From Spirochaetales bacterium (GTDB lineage Bacteria > Spirochaetota > Spirochaetia > DSM-2461), in NCBI GenBank assembly GCA_022360655.1, contig JAKSCK010000255.1:166309-230308 (forward strand): a stretch of DNA of 64,000 bases, given 5' to 3'. A program made the translations under genes and the position numbers. Of this stretch, positions 26,877 to 35,047 are shown one piece after another; the first letter of the stretch is position 1; the number at the start of each line of letters is the position of its first letter. The notes under the pieces were generated by a model. The model made no database searches and was not told the origin of the DNA. It worked only from the letters and a program-made list of their open reading frames with translations.

Positions 26877-27755
26877 TCAGAATTGTCGGCGATACGCACG
26901 GGGACTCCTCCCCATCACTTGTCGAAACTGCCGAGAAAAGTAATTGGAATCGTGAAAACCACAATGCTCTGCCACCTGACCAATGTTGAGGTCTGTGGTT
27001 TGCAATAACAAAGCAGCCCGTCTCAATCTCAAACGCATATGATAGGCCTTGGGAGGCAGGCCAACGGCCTGGCGAAAGGCCCGGTTCAATGTGGAAGCAG
27101 AGAGTCCAACTGATGAAACAAGCTCTTCCATGGAGATATCCTGTTCCAAGTGATGTTCCAAAAGTGCGAGAGCCTGTCCAATGCGGGACAATCGGCGAGC
27201 CGTGGGGTGCGCAGCCTTGGAATACCATCGGGAAAGCTGGCCAATCAGACGCAGAAAACAAGCAACGCTCATGAATTGATAGCCCGTTTCCTTCTCCTGT
27301 AGTTCCACTTCAATGGCTTGGATTTTTTCCTCCACCCGTGCCAGTGAAAGATGATCCAAATGCAAATGGGTGGCCACTTCCCCTTGTCCCCGCCACCGCG
27401 GCTCCAAGTCAAAAAGAGCATGGAAGCCTGGCAATTCGGTCAAATCCCACAGGGATGTTTCTAAGATTTGTGCATCAAAAAGCACATTGATTAAATGAAG
27501 ATCATGAACATCCGTATAACCATGAGCCCGTTCTCCCCGAATTACAAAGAGATCCCCTGCTCTAATAGGAATATGTTGCCCCGCAACATGATGAAGACCG
27601 GAACCTTGGGTGATCACCACCAGTTCTGCAAAACTGTGCGTATGAAGAGGATAGGAGATTTGTGGGCAACGCCGAATCACTTTCAATGGAACACCTGGAG
27701 CCAGGAGCACATCTTCTTCATTCAATTGAAATTCAGGAGCATCAATGACCGTCAT
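26877..27755 (-). CDS. AraC-family regulator (rhamnose-type)
   Basis: 292 aa. N-terminal cupin-like effector domain (PLHTHSFAELVVITQGSG, IPIRAGDLFVIRG) and C-terminal double helix-turn-helix AraC domain (MEELVSSVGLSASTLNRAFRQ, IGQVAEHCGFHDSNYFSRQF, MGRSPRAYRRQF). Divergent from rhaA with a 136-nt intergenic, which is the classic arrangement of RhaS/RhaR regulators, so it most likely activates rhaA-aldolase in response to L-rhamnose (inference). The start ATG 27755 has only a weak ribosome-binding site. It reads in the same direction as the DeoR operon 237 nt downstream but is probably a separate unit. Confidence 0.9.
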   Translation of the reverse strand: MTVIDAPEFQLNEEDVLLAPGVPLKVIRRCPQISYPLHTHSFAELVVITQGSGLHHVAGQHIPIRAGDLFVIRGERAHGYTDVHDLHLINVLFDAQILETSLWDLTELPGFHALFDLEPRWRGQGEVATHLHLDHLSLARVEEKIQAIEVELQEKETGYQFMSVACFLRLIGQLSRWYSKAAHPTARRLSRIGQALALLEHHLEQDISMEELVSSVGLSASTLNRAFRQAVGLPPKAYHMRLRLRRAALLLQTTDLNIGQVAEHCGFHDSNYFSRQFRQVMGRSPRAYRRQF

Positions 27756-27814
27756 GAAATCTCATCATAACAAAGGCCCCACAAAGAAGGGTTCAAGAAA
27801 AGAATTGTTATGAC

Positions 27815-27842
27815 CGTTTTGTGCTAAACCTTGGTCAAAACG
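27815..27842. promoter_or_regulatory. Inverted-repeat operator candidate between araC-type gene and rhaA
   Basis: CGTTTTG (27815-27821) and CAAAACG (27836-27842) are perfect inverted arms centred 21 bp apart, two helical turns, within the divergent intergenic region about 50-75 nt upstream of rhaA. Likely binding site for the adjacent AraC regulator; this is inferred from position and symmetry. Confidence 0.45.
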
Positions 27843-27891
27843 TTAAGGCGACCATTCTCTATCACTCCTAGGCTCATCAAAGAGGAGTGTT

Positions 27892-29145
27892 ATGAACCAA
27901 TATCAAATTGCCAAAGACTGTTATGCCGCAATGGACATCAACACAGATGATGCCTTGACTGCGTTAAAAAAAATCTCTCTTTCGCTCCATTGCTGGCAAG
28001 CCGATGATGTGGGCGGATTTGAACAACCCATTTCAGGTCTGGATGGTGGGGGAATACAGGTCACCGGGAATCATCCAGGCAAGGCGCGAACCATGGAGGA
28101 ATTGAGACTTGATCTGGAAAAAGCCTATTCCCTCATCCCTGGAAATCATCGTCTCAACCTTCATGCCATTTATGGAGATTTTGCCTCACAAAAAGTCGAT
28201 AGAAACACCATTGGTCCACAGCATTTTTTGAGCTGGATGGACTGGGCCGCGGAACAAAAAATTCCGCTAGACTTCAATGGAACCTTCTTCAGCCATCCCT
28301 ATGCCAATGATGGATTCACCTTATCTCACCCCAAAAAATCCATTCGAGAATTTTGGATAGAACATGGACGATGCTGCCGTCGCATTGCGGCCGAAATGGG
28401 AAAGAGACAAAACTCCCCATGTCAGCTGAATACGTGGATTCCGGATGGAAGTAAAGAAGTCCCCATCAATCGCCTCATTCCAAGAGAACGATTAAAAAAC
28501 TCTCTTGATTCAATGATGGAAGAATCCTATTCCCAACAATGGATGCGGGATGCCCTAGAGACCAAACTTTTTGGTATTGGCAGCGAATCCTATGTGGTGG
28601 GATCTCATGAGTTTTACATGGGCTATGCCGCCCGCCACGATGTCAAGCTCTGCTTGGATATGGGCCATTTTCATCCCACAGAATCCATAGCGGATAAACT
28701 CTCTTCTCTCTATCTCTTCTTCCAGGAGATTCTCCTTCATGTCAGCCGTCCCGTCCGCTGGGATTCAGACCATGTGGTGATACTCAATGATGAGCTATTG
28801 GATTTAACCCGAGAAATTGTGCGTTGTGGTCACCTTCAAAGCACGCACATTGGCCTGGATTTCTTTGATGCCACCATGAACCGTGTCGGAGCCTATGCCA
28901 TAGGTGCTCGTAGTGTGCTCAAGGCCTTGCTTGCCGCCTTCTTGGAGCCCAAAAGTCAACTCAAAGAATGGGATGCTGAGAACAATGCCTTTGCCCGGAT
29001 GGCTCTTCAAGAGCAATGCAAGCTGCTCCCATTGGGAATGGTTTGGGACCAGTTCTGCCTGGAGTCCAATGTTCCCACAGACAAACAACTCATTGGGGAA
29101 GTCATGGACTACGAAACTCTGGTTCAGTCCCGGAGGCAGGCATGA
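27892..29145 (+). CDS. rhaA: L-rhamnose isomerase
   Basis: Converts L-rhamnose to L-rhamnulose with Mn2+ in the cytoplasm. 417 aa against 419 in E. coli RhaA. Start ATG 27892 with AGAGGAG 6 nt upstream. Recognisable segments are LHCWQADDVGGFE, NLHAIYGDF, LDFNGTFFSHPYANDGFTLSHP, QLNTWIPDG, GSESYVVGSHEFYMGYAA, the metal-site region LCLDMGHFHPTE, RWDSDHVV and HIGLDFFDATMNR. All metal-ligand positions appear intact. The following aldolase gene overlaps its stop by 4 nt, forming a rhaA-rhaD unit controlled from the divergent AraC gene. No rhamnulokinase is in this unit. Confidence 0.97.
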   Translation: MNQYQIAKDCYAAMDINTDDALTALKKISLSLHCWQADDVGGFEQPISGLDGGGIQVTGNHPGKARTMEELRLDLEKAYSLIPGNHRLNLHAIYGDFASQKVDRNTIGPQHFLSWMDWAAEQKIPLDFNGTFFSHPYANDGFTLSHPKKSIREFWIEHGRCCRRIAAEMGKRQNSPCQLNTWIPDGSKEVPINRLIPRERLKNSLDSMMEESYSQQWMRDALETKLFGIGSESYVVGSHEFYMGYAARHDVKLCLDMGHFHPTESIADKLSSLYLFFQEILLHVSRPVRWDSDHVVILNDELLDLTREIVRCGHLQSTHIGLDFFDATMNRVGAYAIGARSVLKALLAAFLEPKSQLKEWDAENNAFARMALQEQCKLLPLGMVWDQFCLESNVPTDKQLIGEVMDYETLVQSRRQA

Positions 29146-30323
29146 GGGAACTCAACACATTGGTTGAATTGAGCCAGGAATTTGGGGCTCAATCCGAATG
29201 GGTTGTTGCTGGTGGAGGAAACACATCCTGGAAAAACTCCAAGTATCTTTGGGTGAAGGCCTCAGGTCATGCCCTTGCAACCATCACGCCCCATGGATTT
29301 GCGGTTTTAGATCGATCCCGATTAGAGACGGTGATGTGTTCTTATCAACAGACGGGGTTATCCAAGAATGTAAAGGAACGGGAGCAACAGGCTCTTGAGG
29401 CCATCATGAGGGCACGGATTCCTGAAGAAAAGAAACGTCCCAGTGTGGAAACACTCCTCCATCATCTGCTTCCATGGCCTTTTGTGGTGCACCTCCACCC
29501 CACTCTCACCAATGGCCTGGTTTGTAGTCAAAATGGCCAACACATCATGAAGCAACTGTTTGGGCCAAGAGCACTATGGATTCCGCCCACTGATCCAGGA
29601 ATGGTCTTGGCCCAATTGGTTCAAGAAAAACTCCATCAAAATCCAAATCCCGATTATATTTTTTTGGCTAATCATGGAGTTTTTGCTGGTGGACGTAACG
29701 CGGATGAGGTGCAGCAAAAATACAAGCAACTCAATCGAATTCTCTTGAATGCACTCAAGAAACCACAACTCTCACTCCAAAAGATTCCTCCCATAAAATC
29801 CCTCCAAGAATTGCAGCACATCCATGACATTCCCCAAGGATTCACCCTTGCACTTCAGGAAACCTATGGGATGAAAGCCCAAGGGATTTTCTATCAGGAT
29901 AAAGAGCTTTTTCCCTATCTGGAGTCCTCTCTCACAGCTCAGCCTCTCACTGGATCGCTCACTCCTGATCACATTGTGTACTCTGGCCCTGGAGCCCTCT
30001 ACCTGGGCCCTCAGGAATGGGAGAAAACAAAGGGAGATGGAATACAAGCTTGGAGCCAAGCCTGCAACAGTTATCAAAAGAAATGGGGCAAACTTCCCCT
30101 AGTGACACTTTTTCATCGGGATTGGTCTCTCCCAGGAGCTTTGATTTTAGGCCATCCAGAACAGGTGAACCTTGCAGCCCAGCTCTTTCAAAATGCTCTC
30201 GAGATTTGCATGTATTCCCAATCTTTTGGAGGTGCAAAACCTTTAGACGATTCGTTTGTGCACTTCATTGTGAATTGGGAGGCTGAAAACTATCGTCAGC
30301 AAGTGGCCCAGTCCACTCTATAA
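29142..30323 (+). CDS. Class II aldolase of the RhaD/YuxG N-terminal type (rhamnulose-1-phosphate aldolase)
   Basis: 393 aa. Class II aldolase/adducin fold: AGGGNTSWK, KASGHALATI, the zinc motif VVHLHPTLTNGL, PDYIFLANHGVFAGG, and a C-terminal segment FGGAKPLDDSFVHFIVNWE typical of the aldolase half of bifunctional RhaDE/YuxG proteins. The usual SDR half (~290 aa, lactaldehyde/lactate side) is missing. The true start is ATG 29142 (MRELNTLVEL) with GGAGG 5 nt upstream, overlapping the rhaA stop. It should cleave L-rhamnulose 1-phosphate, or also fuculose 1-phosphate, to DHAP and lactaldehyde. No kinase or lactaldehyde dehydrogenase is adjacent. Confidence 0.88.
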   Translation: MRELNTLVELSQEFGAQSEWVVAGGGNTSWKNSKYLWVKASGHALATITPHGFAVLDRSRLETVMCSYQQTGLSKNVKEREQQALEAIMRARIPEEKKRPSVETLLHHLLPWPFVVHLHPTLTNGLVCSQNGQHIMKQLFGPRALWIPPTDPGMVLAQLVQEKLHQNPNPDYIFLANHGVFAGGRNADEVQQKYKQLNRILLNALKKPQLSLQKIPPIKSLQELQHIHDIPQGFTLALQETYGMKAQGIFYQDKELFPYLESSLTAQPLTGSLTPDHIVYSGPGALYLGPQEWEKTKGDGIQAWSQACNSYQKKWGKLPLVTLFHRDWSLPGALILGHPEQVNLAAQLFQNALEICMYSQSFGGAKPLDDSFVHFIVNWEAENYRQQVAQSTL

Positions 30324-30335
30324 AGACCCATCCCT

Positions 30336-30374
30336 CCCCTTTGTGATGCTTCATCACAAAGGGGTCGGTCTAAA
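30336..30374 (+). terminator. 13-bp hairpin after the rhamnose aldolase gene
   Basis: CCCCTTTGTGATG (30336-30348) and CATCACAAAGGGG (30352-30364), a perfect 13-bp stem with a 3-nt loop, followed by TCGGTCTAAAAAAAGAC. Strong structure 12 nt after the stop codon; no U-run on this strand. Confidence 0.6.
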
Positions 30375-30456
30375 AAAAGACTGATTTCACCAAGTTTTCA
30401 TCAAATTCTTTTCCATGCCCTTTGACCTCGAGGAAAAAGAAATCAACAGTAAAGAC

Positions 30457-31035
30457 ATGAACGCCATTGTAGTTCTGGCTCACCCCAATCAGAAAAGCTT
30501 GAATGCAGCCTTGGCTCAAACCGCAGTGGAGGCATTGAAGATCAATCCAAAGATTCAACACATTGATTTCTTAGATCTTTATCACGAACAATTTCCTCCA
30601 GCCCTTGTCTTTGGAGGAAAAAAGCGGCGGCGCGATATGGTTTCAGACCCAGATTTTGAGTCATACCGCCAGAGAATAAGCCAGGCTCAATTCCTCATTT
30701 TTGTGTATCCCATTTGGTGGGGCAGACCCCCAGCCATTCTTTTAGGATTCATTGACCAGGTCTTTGCTCGCGGATTTGCCTACACCTTTCAGGGGAAACT
30801 TCCCCAAGGACTGCTGAAAGGAAAGCAAGCCTGGTGTGTTTCCACCATGCATAGTCCAACAATTTATCCTCCCCTCTTTTTACGAAATGCCCACAAAATG
30901 ATGATGAAACGGGCCACCTTGGGTTTTTGTGGGATTCGGCCTGTCCACTTTCTCAGTTTTGGTAGCATGGAAGAAAAAAGTTCACGCCAAGGAAAAGCCT
31001 TGGCTCGTGTCCGGAAAGTTTTGTCCAAGATTTGA
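30457..31035 (+). CDS. NAD(P)H:quinone-type flavodoxin-fold oxidoreductase
   Basis: 192 aa. Flavodoxin-like NQO1/KefF/MdaB family protein that reduces quinones or electrophiles with FMN or FAD and NAD(P)H. N-terminal phosphate-binding loop VVLAHPNQKSLNAAL, then FLIFVYPIWWGRPPAILLGFIDQVFARGFAY, the hallmark of the family, and KGKQAWCVSTMHSP. The start MNAIVVLAHPN at 30457 is chosen because the fold begins there; an upstream in-frame ATG at 30415 adds 14 unlikely residues. It follows the rhamnose hairpin, so is probably its own unit. The exact substrate is unknown. Confidence 0.85.
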   Translation: MNAIVVLAHPNQKSLNAALAQTAVEALKINPKIQHIDFLDLYHEQFPPALVFGGKKRRRDMVSDPDFESYRQRISQAQFLIFVYPIWWGRPPAILLGFIDQVFARGFAYTFQGKLPQGLLKGKQAWCVSTMHSPTIYPPLFLRNAHKMMMKRATLGFCGIRPVHFLSFGSMEEKSSRQGKALARVRKVLSKI

Positions 31036-31188
31036 GGGAAAAGGCGGAGATTCAAGAATCATTGCAAGAGTCAAACTCTCTGGATGCCACCAAGTGATGC
31101 TTCAGATTTCACAAGTCCCACCATGAGATGCGCAATTCACGAAGAAGCTCTGTAGCCGTTCTGCTTTGTTGCCGATGAAAAAAGCATG

Positions 31189-31228
31189 TTCACCAGATCT
31201 CTGAAAAACGTGATGTTTTCATGGTGAA
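31189..31228 (+). other. Imperfect hairpin upstream of the cupin gene
   Basis: TTCACCA (31189-31195) pairs with TGGTGAA (31222-31228) and an inner TGAAAA/TTTTCA stem lies between. Gene-free DNA between 31036 and 31324. Could be a leader structure or the 3' end of the upstream unit; no function can be assigned. Confidence 0.25.
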
Positions 31229-31324
31229 AAACCAACAAATTGAACCAAAGAAAACCCTTTGAAAGAGAACGATTAAGAACAAGCCAAATCAATGCACCAT
31301 AAACCATGCTCAAAAGGAGAACAC

Positions 31325-31657
31325 ATGGACGCCAAAGTGATACGCGATGGAGAGGGACGCTTCATCATGGAAGGGCAGGAATGCACCCAGGTCTACGCCC
31401 ATACGGATAAACTGATTTTTTCTGTCAGCACCCTTCTTCCTGGTCAACAGGCCTGTTTGGATCAAGGCCATGATGAGGCCCATGAAACCGTATATGTGAT
31501 TCAGGGGACACTGATGATTCATCTTCCTGACTCAGATCAATTCTTTAAATTGAATCCTGGAGACTGTCTGTTGATTCCCCCCGGTGAGGCCCATTACTCC
31601 ATCAATGTGGGAGAAGAAAAATCCATTGCTGCGTGGTCTTGCGCTCCTCATCTCTAA
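31325..31657 (+). CDS. Small cupin-domain protein
   Basis: 110 aa single-domain cupin. Conserved motif 1 is GHDEAHETVYVIQGTLMIHL and motif 2 is PGDCLLIPPGEAHYSINVG, giving the usual metal-binding His/Glu set. Start ATG 31325 has AAAAGGAG 5 nt upstream. Cupins of this size act as sugar isomerases, dioxygenases or simple binding proteins, and no specific function can be deduced. It precedes surE by 84 nt on the same strand. Confidence 0.82.
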   Translation: MDAKVIRDGEGRFIMEGQECTQVYAHTDKLIFSVSTLLPGQQACLDQGHDEAHETVYVIQGTLMIHLPDSDQFFKLNPGDCLLIPPGEAHYSINVGEEKSIAAWSCAPHL

Positions 31658-31741
31658 TTGGAGAGAAGGAAGAGACATTCCAAGACTCTTTTCGTCAGGG
31701 GCAACACTTCACCCTTTTCCCCTGGCGGAGTATTCTTAAAT

Positions 31742-32554
31742 ATGGATACACGCCCTCTCATTCTCATTTCCAATGATGACGGTATTGAATCTCCTGGGAT
31801 TCTTGCTGCAGCCCAAGCCTTGGCCCCTCTGGCCAATCTCATCATTGCCGCACCCCAAGTGCAGCAGTCTGCAACAGGCCGAAGTCTCCGGGCTCATCCT
31901 GATGCGGTCTTTCAACCCCATACCCTTGCCGTTGGCCAGGAGTCCATTCAAGGCTGGAGTCTGGATGCCACCCCTGCCACCACGGTTCGTCATGCTCTTC
32001 AATGCCTCTGCCAAGAGCGAAAACCAGACTTGCTGGTTTCAGGAATCAATTTTGGTGAGAATGCAGGCTCCAATGTCACAGCATCCGGAACAGTGGGAGC
32101 CGCGATTCAGGGAGCCACGTGGGGGATTCCCTCCCTGGCTGTGTCCTTAGAAGTTCCCCAGGAATTTCATTACGAGCATGGAGAGGTGGATTGGTCCCAG
32201 GCCATTAAAATTTTGCACCAAGCTGCCAAGAAATTTCTTCACACTCCCTGGCCCGAAGATGTACACATCATCAAAATTGACATTCCTGATTCTGTTACCA
32301 GCACCACCCCCTGGCGAGCCTGCCGGCTTTCCCGCCAACCTGGATGGTGGGGCTATGTGCCCAATGCCAATCCCCAGGCCAAAGCAGGCACCACCATTGG
32401 AAAACGGGGTCCACGTCCAGGAGAGCAGTGGTGTGAGGGTGATGACCTTTCCGTGCTTCTGGAAAAACGGGAAATTACCATCACCCCCTTGAGTTTGGAC
32501 ATGAGTTCACGGGTGGATCTCGGAGAATTTTCAGCCCTATTCACAGGAAATTAA
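31742..32554 (+). CDS. surE: 5'/3'-nucleotidase SurE
   Basis: 270 aa. Metal-dependent survival protein E phosphatase acting on nucleoside 5'- and 3'-monophosphates. N-terminal metal motif ILISNDDGIESPGI, AAPQVQQSATGRSLR, DATPATTVRHAL, and LLVSGINFGENAGSNVTASGTVGAAI, all hallmarks. The start MDTRPLILISND at 31742 is chosen from homology; GGCGGAG lies about 11 nt upstream. The convergent AraC gene ends 8 nt after the stop. Confidence 0.95.
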   Translation: MDTRPLILISNDDGIESPGILAAAQALAPLANLIIAAPQVQQSATGRSLRAHPDAVFQPHTLAVGQESIQGWSLDATPATTVRHALQCLCQERKPDLLVSGINFGENAGSNVTASGTVGAAIQGATWGIPSLAVSLEVPQEFHYEHGEVDWSQAIKILHQAAKKFLHTPWPEDVHIIKIDIPDSVTSTTPWRACRLSRQPGWWGYVPNANPQAKAGTTIGKRGPRPGEQWCEGDDLSVLLEKREITITPLSLDMSSRVDLGEFSALFTGN

Positions 32555-32561
32555 CCCCGAA

Positions 32562-33476
32562 TTACACTCCACCACCCTCATCAAAGCCCCTCTCCCCCTT
32601 CTTTCGGAACAGAGAGGGGGTAAGACCAGTGGCTCGTTTGAAGGTTTTGAGAAAATGATGGTAATCGACAAAGCCACAACCATAGGCTGCCTCTTTGACA
32701 GAACATCCCCGGGCCAGCAATTCTCTTGCCCGTTCAATACGAACACGGCGAATCTGCTCCCCAAGACTCAAACCAGAAAAATTTTTAAAAATGCGTGAGG
32801 CATAGGAACGTTCCAACCCCACTCCATCAATCACATCCCCTGGAGTGATGGGACTTCCGTAGTGCGTCAAAATAAAGTCCATCATGGAATGAGCATGACG
32901 TTCTGGCATGGATGTCTCCGCCGTATCCTTGGGAGGCACAGGAGCGAGCCCCATGCCAATCATCCCCACAAAGAGATTCGCAACACCGATATCACGCATG
33001 CTCTGACCTGGATGGTTACGGCATTCCCCCGAACCAAAGGATTCATGAAGAGATTTGAGAGCATCAACATCCAAACCACGCACAATGGGTTGCCCAGGGC
33101 GAAGCCCCAGATGGGCAAAGGCCTCATCCACATCTCCAGAAAAAGCCAGCCAAAAATACGTCCATGGATGCTCTTCATCCGCTCGATACAAATGACCAAT
33201 CTGGGGAAAAATCACAAACGCATCACCAGGATAAAGCGTCCACCGTTTTCCATGACAATGAAACTCACCCCTCCCCTGCTCCACCACATGAATCAGATAG
33301 TACTCACGCAATCCACCAAATTCATGGGAAGGCAAGCACACCTCACGTCCTTTGTGAATCAAATGCCGGACATGCCCATATTGCTTTGGAAAAAACTGGT
33401 CCACACCAACAACCTCAGCCCATTGAATAACAGCATTTTTGCATAAAATAGCAACATTTGAACACTTCCCTCCCAT
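32562..33476 (-). CDS. AraC-family regulator divergent from GH4 gene
   Basis: About 304 aa. N-terminal AraC-type arm/cupin (EYYLIHVVEQGRGEFHCHGKRW, YPGDAFVIFPQIGHLY, WTYFWLAFSG) and C-terminal helix-turn-helix pair (VIDGVGLERSYASRIFKNF, VKEAAYGCGFVDYHHFLKTFKRATG). The layout resembles MsmR/MelR-type regulators of alpha-galactoside genes. Divergent from the GH4 alpha-galactosidase, so that gene is the presumed target. The start is uncertain: ATG 33476 as used, or a GTG about 23 codons further in (VDQFFPKQY) preceded by TGAGG. Confidence 0.88.
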   Translation of the reverse strand: MGGKCSNVAILCKNAVIQWAEVVGVDQFFPKQYGHVRHLIHKGREVCLPSHEFGGLREYYLIHVVEQGRGEFHCHGKRWTLYPGDAFVIFPQIGHLYRADEEHPWTYFWLAFSGDVDEAFAHLGLRPGQPIVRGLDVDALKSLHESFGSGECRNHPGQSMRDIGVANLFVGMIGMGLAPVPPKDTAETSMPERHAHSMMDFILTHYGSPITPGDVIDGVGLERSYASRIFKNFSGLSLGEQIRRVRIERARELLARGCSVKEAAYGCGFVDYHHFLKTFKRATGLTPSLFRKKGERGFDEGGGV

Positions 33477-33493
33477 ACCTTCGCTGGTATTCT

Positions 33494-33507
33494 CAACAGT
33501 ATTGTTG
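33494..33507. promoter_or_regulatory. Small palindrome in the araC/GH4 intergenic region
   Basis: CAACA-GTAT-TGTTG (33494-33507), perfect 5-bp arms, lies between the divergent genes about 50 nt upstream of the GH4 start. Candidate operator only. Confidence 0.3.
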
Positions 33508-33555
33508 CCTGTTCACCATCAGGAGCAAACCACTCATATCAATGAGGAGATTATG

Positions 33556-34956
33556 ATGTCTAAGATTGTTATTATTGGCGCCGGAAGCCTGGTATTCTCC
33601 AGCCGCCTCACGGTGGATATTCTCACCCATCCCGCTTTAGAAGATTCCGAATTTACCTTGGTGGATGTGGATGACGACCGCCTCTCTTATGCCGAACAAA
33701 TTGTTCACCGCATCTTTAAAGAAGGCGGTTATACCAAGGCCAAAGTCAGCGCCACCAAAAACAGACAGGAAGCCCTGAAAGGTGCAGATTATGTGATTGT
33801 GAGTATTCTTGTTGGGGGATATGAGGCCATCCAGTCTGAAATTGACATTCCTGCAAAATATGGAATTGATCAGTGCATTGGCGATACTCTCACACCAGGG
33901 GGGATCATGCGTTGTCTGCGCACCCTTCCCATTCTCCAAGAAGTGAGCAAAGACATCACGTCCATCTGTCCCCAGGCCCATGTCTTGAACTACACCAATC
34001 CCATGGGCATGCTCTCTTGGGGCATGACCAATGCCGCTCCACAAATGTCCTACATTGGCCTCTGTCATTCCGTCCAGGGGACGGCTGGAGAATGGGCCAA
34101 GCGCCTGAACATTCCCGAGGAAGAAATCAACTACATCTGCTCAGGTATCAATCATCAGGCCTGGTTTACACATTTTGAACATAAGGGAAAAGATCTTCTT
34201 CCCGACATACGAGAATTGGCCCTGGATCCCAAAATCTGGTATGGCGATTCCACACGTATGGAATATGTGAAGCATTTGGGATATCCCGTCACCGAATCCA
34301 GCGGCCATGTGTCTGAGTACAATCCCTGGTTCCGGAAAAATGAAGAAACTCGAGATCGTTACTGTCCTGGCATGTTCTCCGACTGGAACGGCGGTCACGG
34401 TTTCATCAAAACCCTCTATGACAGACCCGATTGGAAAGAGGAAATGCAAGCCATGGCCTCTTGGGAAAAGCCCGTGTCCTTGGAGCGTAGTCAAGAATAC
34501 GGCGCCACCATCATCAATGCCATTGAAACCGGTGTTCCTGCCGTGGTGTATGGTAGTGTGCCCAATCGGGGCTACATTGATAACCTTCCGGAAGGCGCCG
34601 TTGTGGAAGTTCCCTGTCTCGTGGATAAAAATGGCATCCAGCCTGTCCGCACCGGGGCACTCCCTCCCCATCTTGCCGCCCTCAACCGCACCCAACTCAA
34701 TGTTCAAGAATTGGCTGTGGAGGCTACAGAACAAAAAGATCCAGAAATGGTGTTCCAGGCCATGGCCATGGATCCTCTCACCGCCATGAGCTGCACTTTG
34801 GATGATATTCGTGATATGACTCGCGAACTGCTCCAAGCTCATGCTCCTTGGATCAACCTCAATGGAGAATTGGCCGCGAAACCCCGGATTTACCAAGAAC
34901 CCGTCCCAGAAAGTGCCGAATCCCATATTGATCCTGCCGAAGTGAATAATCAATAA
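33556..34956 (+). CDS. GH4 family alpha-galactosidase-like glycosidase
   Basis: 466 aa glycoside hydrolase family 4 enzyme, which uses NAD+ and Mn2+ in an oxidation-elimination mechanism in the cytoplasm. Rossmann start KIVIIGAGSLVFSSRLTVDIL, LVDVDDDRL, GDTLTPGGIMRCLRTLP, NYTNPMGM, the metal-site LCHSVQGT (Cys170, His171) and SGINHQAWF (His200). CHSVQGT is the pattern of MelA-type alpha-galactosidases rather than 6-phospho-glucosidases, so alpha-galactosides are the likely substrate. The start 33556 (second of two tandem ATGs) has GAGGAG 6 nt upstream. Regulated presumably by the divergent AraC protein. No transporter is adjacent. Confidence 0.9.
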   Translation: MSKIVIIGAGSLVFSSRLTVDILTHPALEDSEFTLVDVDDDRLSYAEQIVHRIFKEGGYTKAKVSATKNRQEALKGADYVIVSILVGGYEAIQSEIDIPAKYGIDQCIGDTLTPGGIMRCLRTLPILQEVSKDITSICPQAHVLNYTNPMGMLSWGMTNAAPQMSYIGLCHSVQGTAGEWAKRLNIPEEEINYICSGINHQAWFTHFEHKGKDLLPDIRELALDPKIWYGDSTRMEYVKHLGYPVTESSGHVSEYNPWFRKNEETRDRYCPGMFSDWNGGHGFIKTLYDRPDWKEEMQAMASWEKPVSLERSQEYGATIINAIETGVPAVVYGSVPNRGYIDNLPEGAVVEVPCLVDKNGIQPVRTGALPPHLAALNRTQLNVQELAVEATEQKDPEMVFQAMAMDPLTAMSCTLDDIRDMTRELLQAHAPWINLNGELAAKPRIYQEPVPESAESHIDPAEVNNQ

Positions 34957-34960
34957 ACTT

Positions 34961-34999
34961 TTATACCGACCCCTCTGACGCCAAGCCGTCAGAGGGGTT
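34961..34999 (+). terminator. 12-bp hairpin after the GH4 gene
   Basis: ACCCCTCTGACG (34969-34980) and CGTCAGAGGGGT (34987-34998), a perfect 12-bp stem with a 6-nt loop, preceded by TTTTATACCG. Sits 12 nt after the stop codon. The following bases TGGATCC are not a U-run. Confidence 0.55.
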
Positions 35000-35047
35000 G
35001 GATCCTCGACAGAAGAGCATTCCTTAGGCTACCATCACGCCTGCTCC

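Noticed and set aside
29016..29141. Upstream extension of the rhamnose aldolase frame
   Set aside because: It lies inside rhaA in another frame; the ATG at 29142 with GGAGG is the real start.
34141..34953. 270-codon minus-strand frame opposite the GH4 gene
   Set aside because: Antisense to an intact catalytic gene with conserved motifs.
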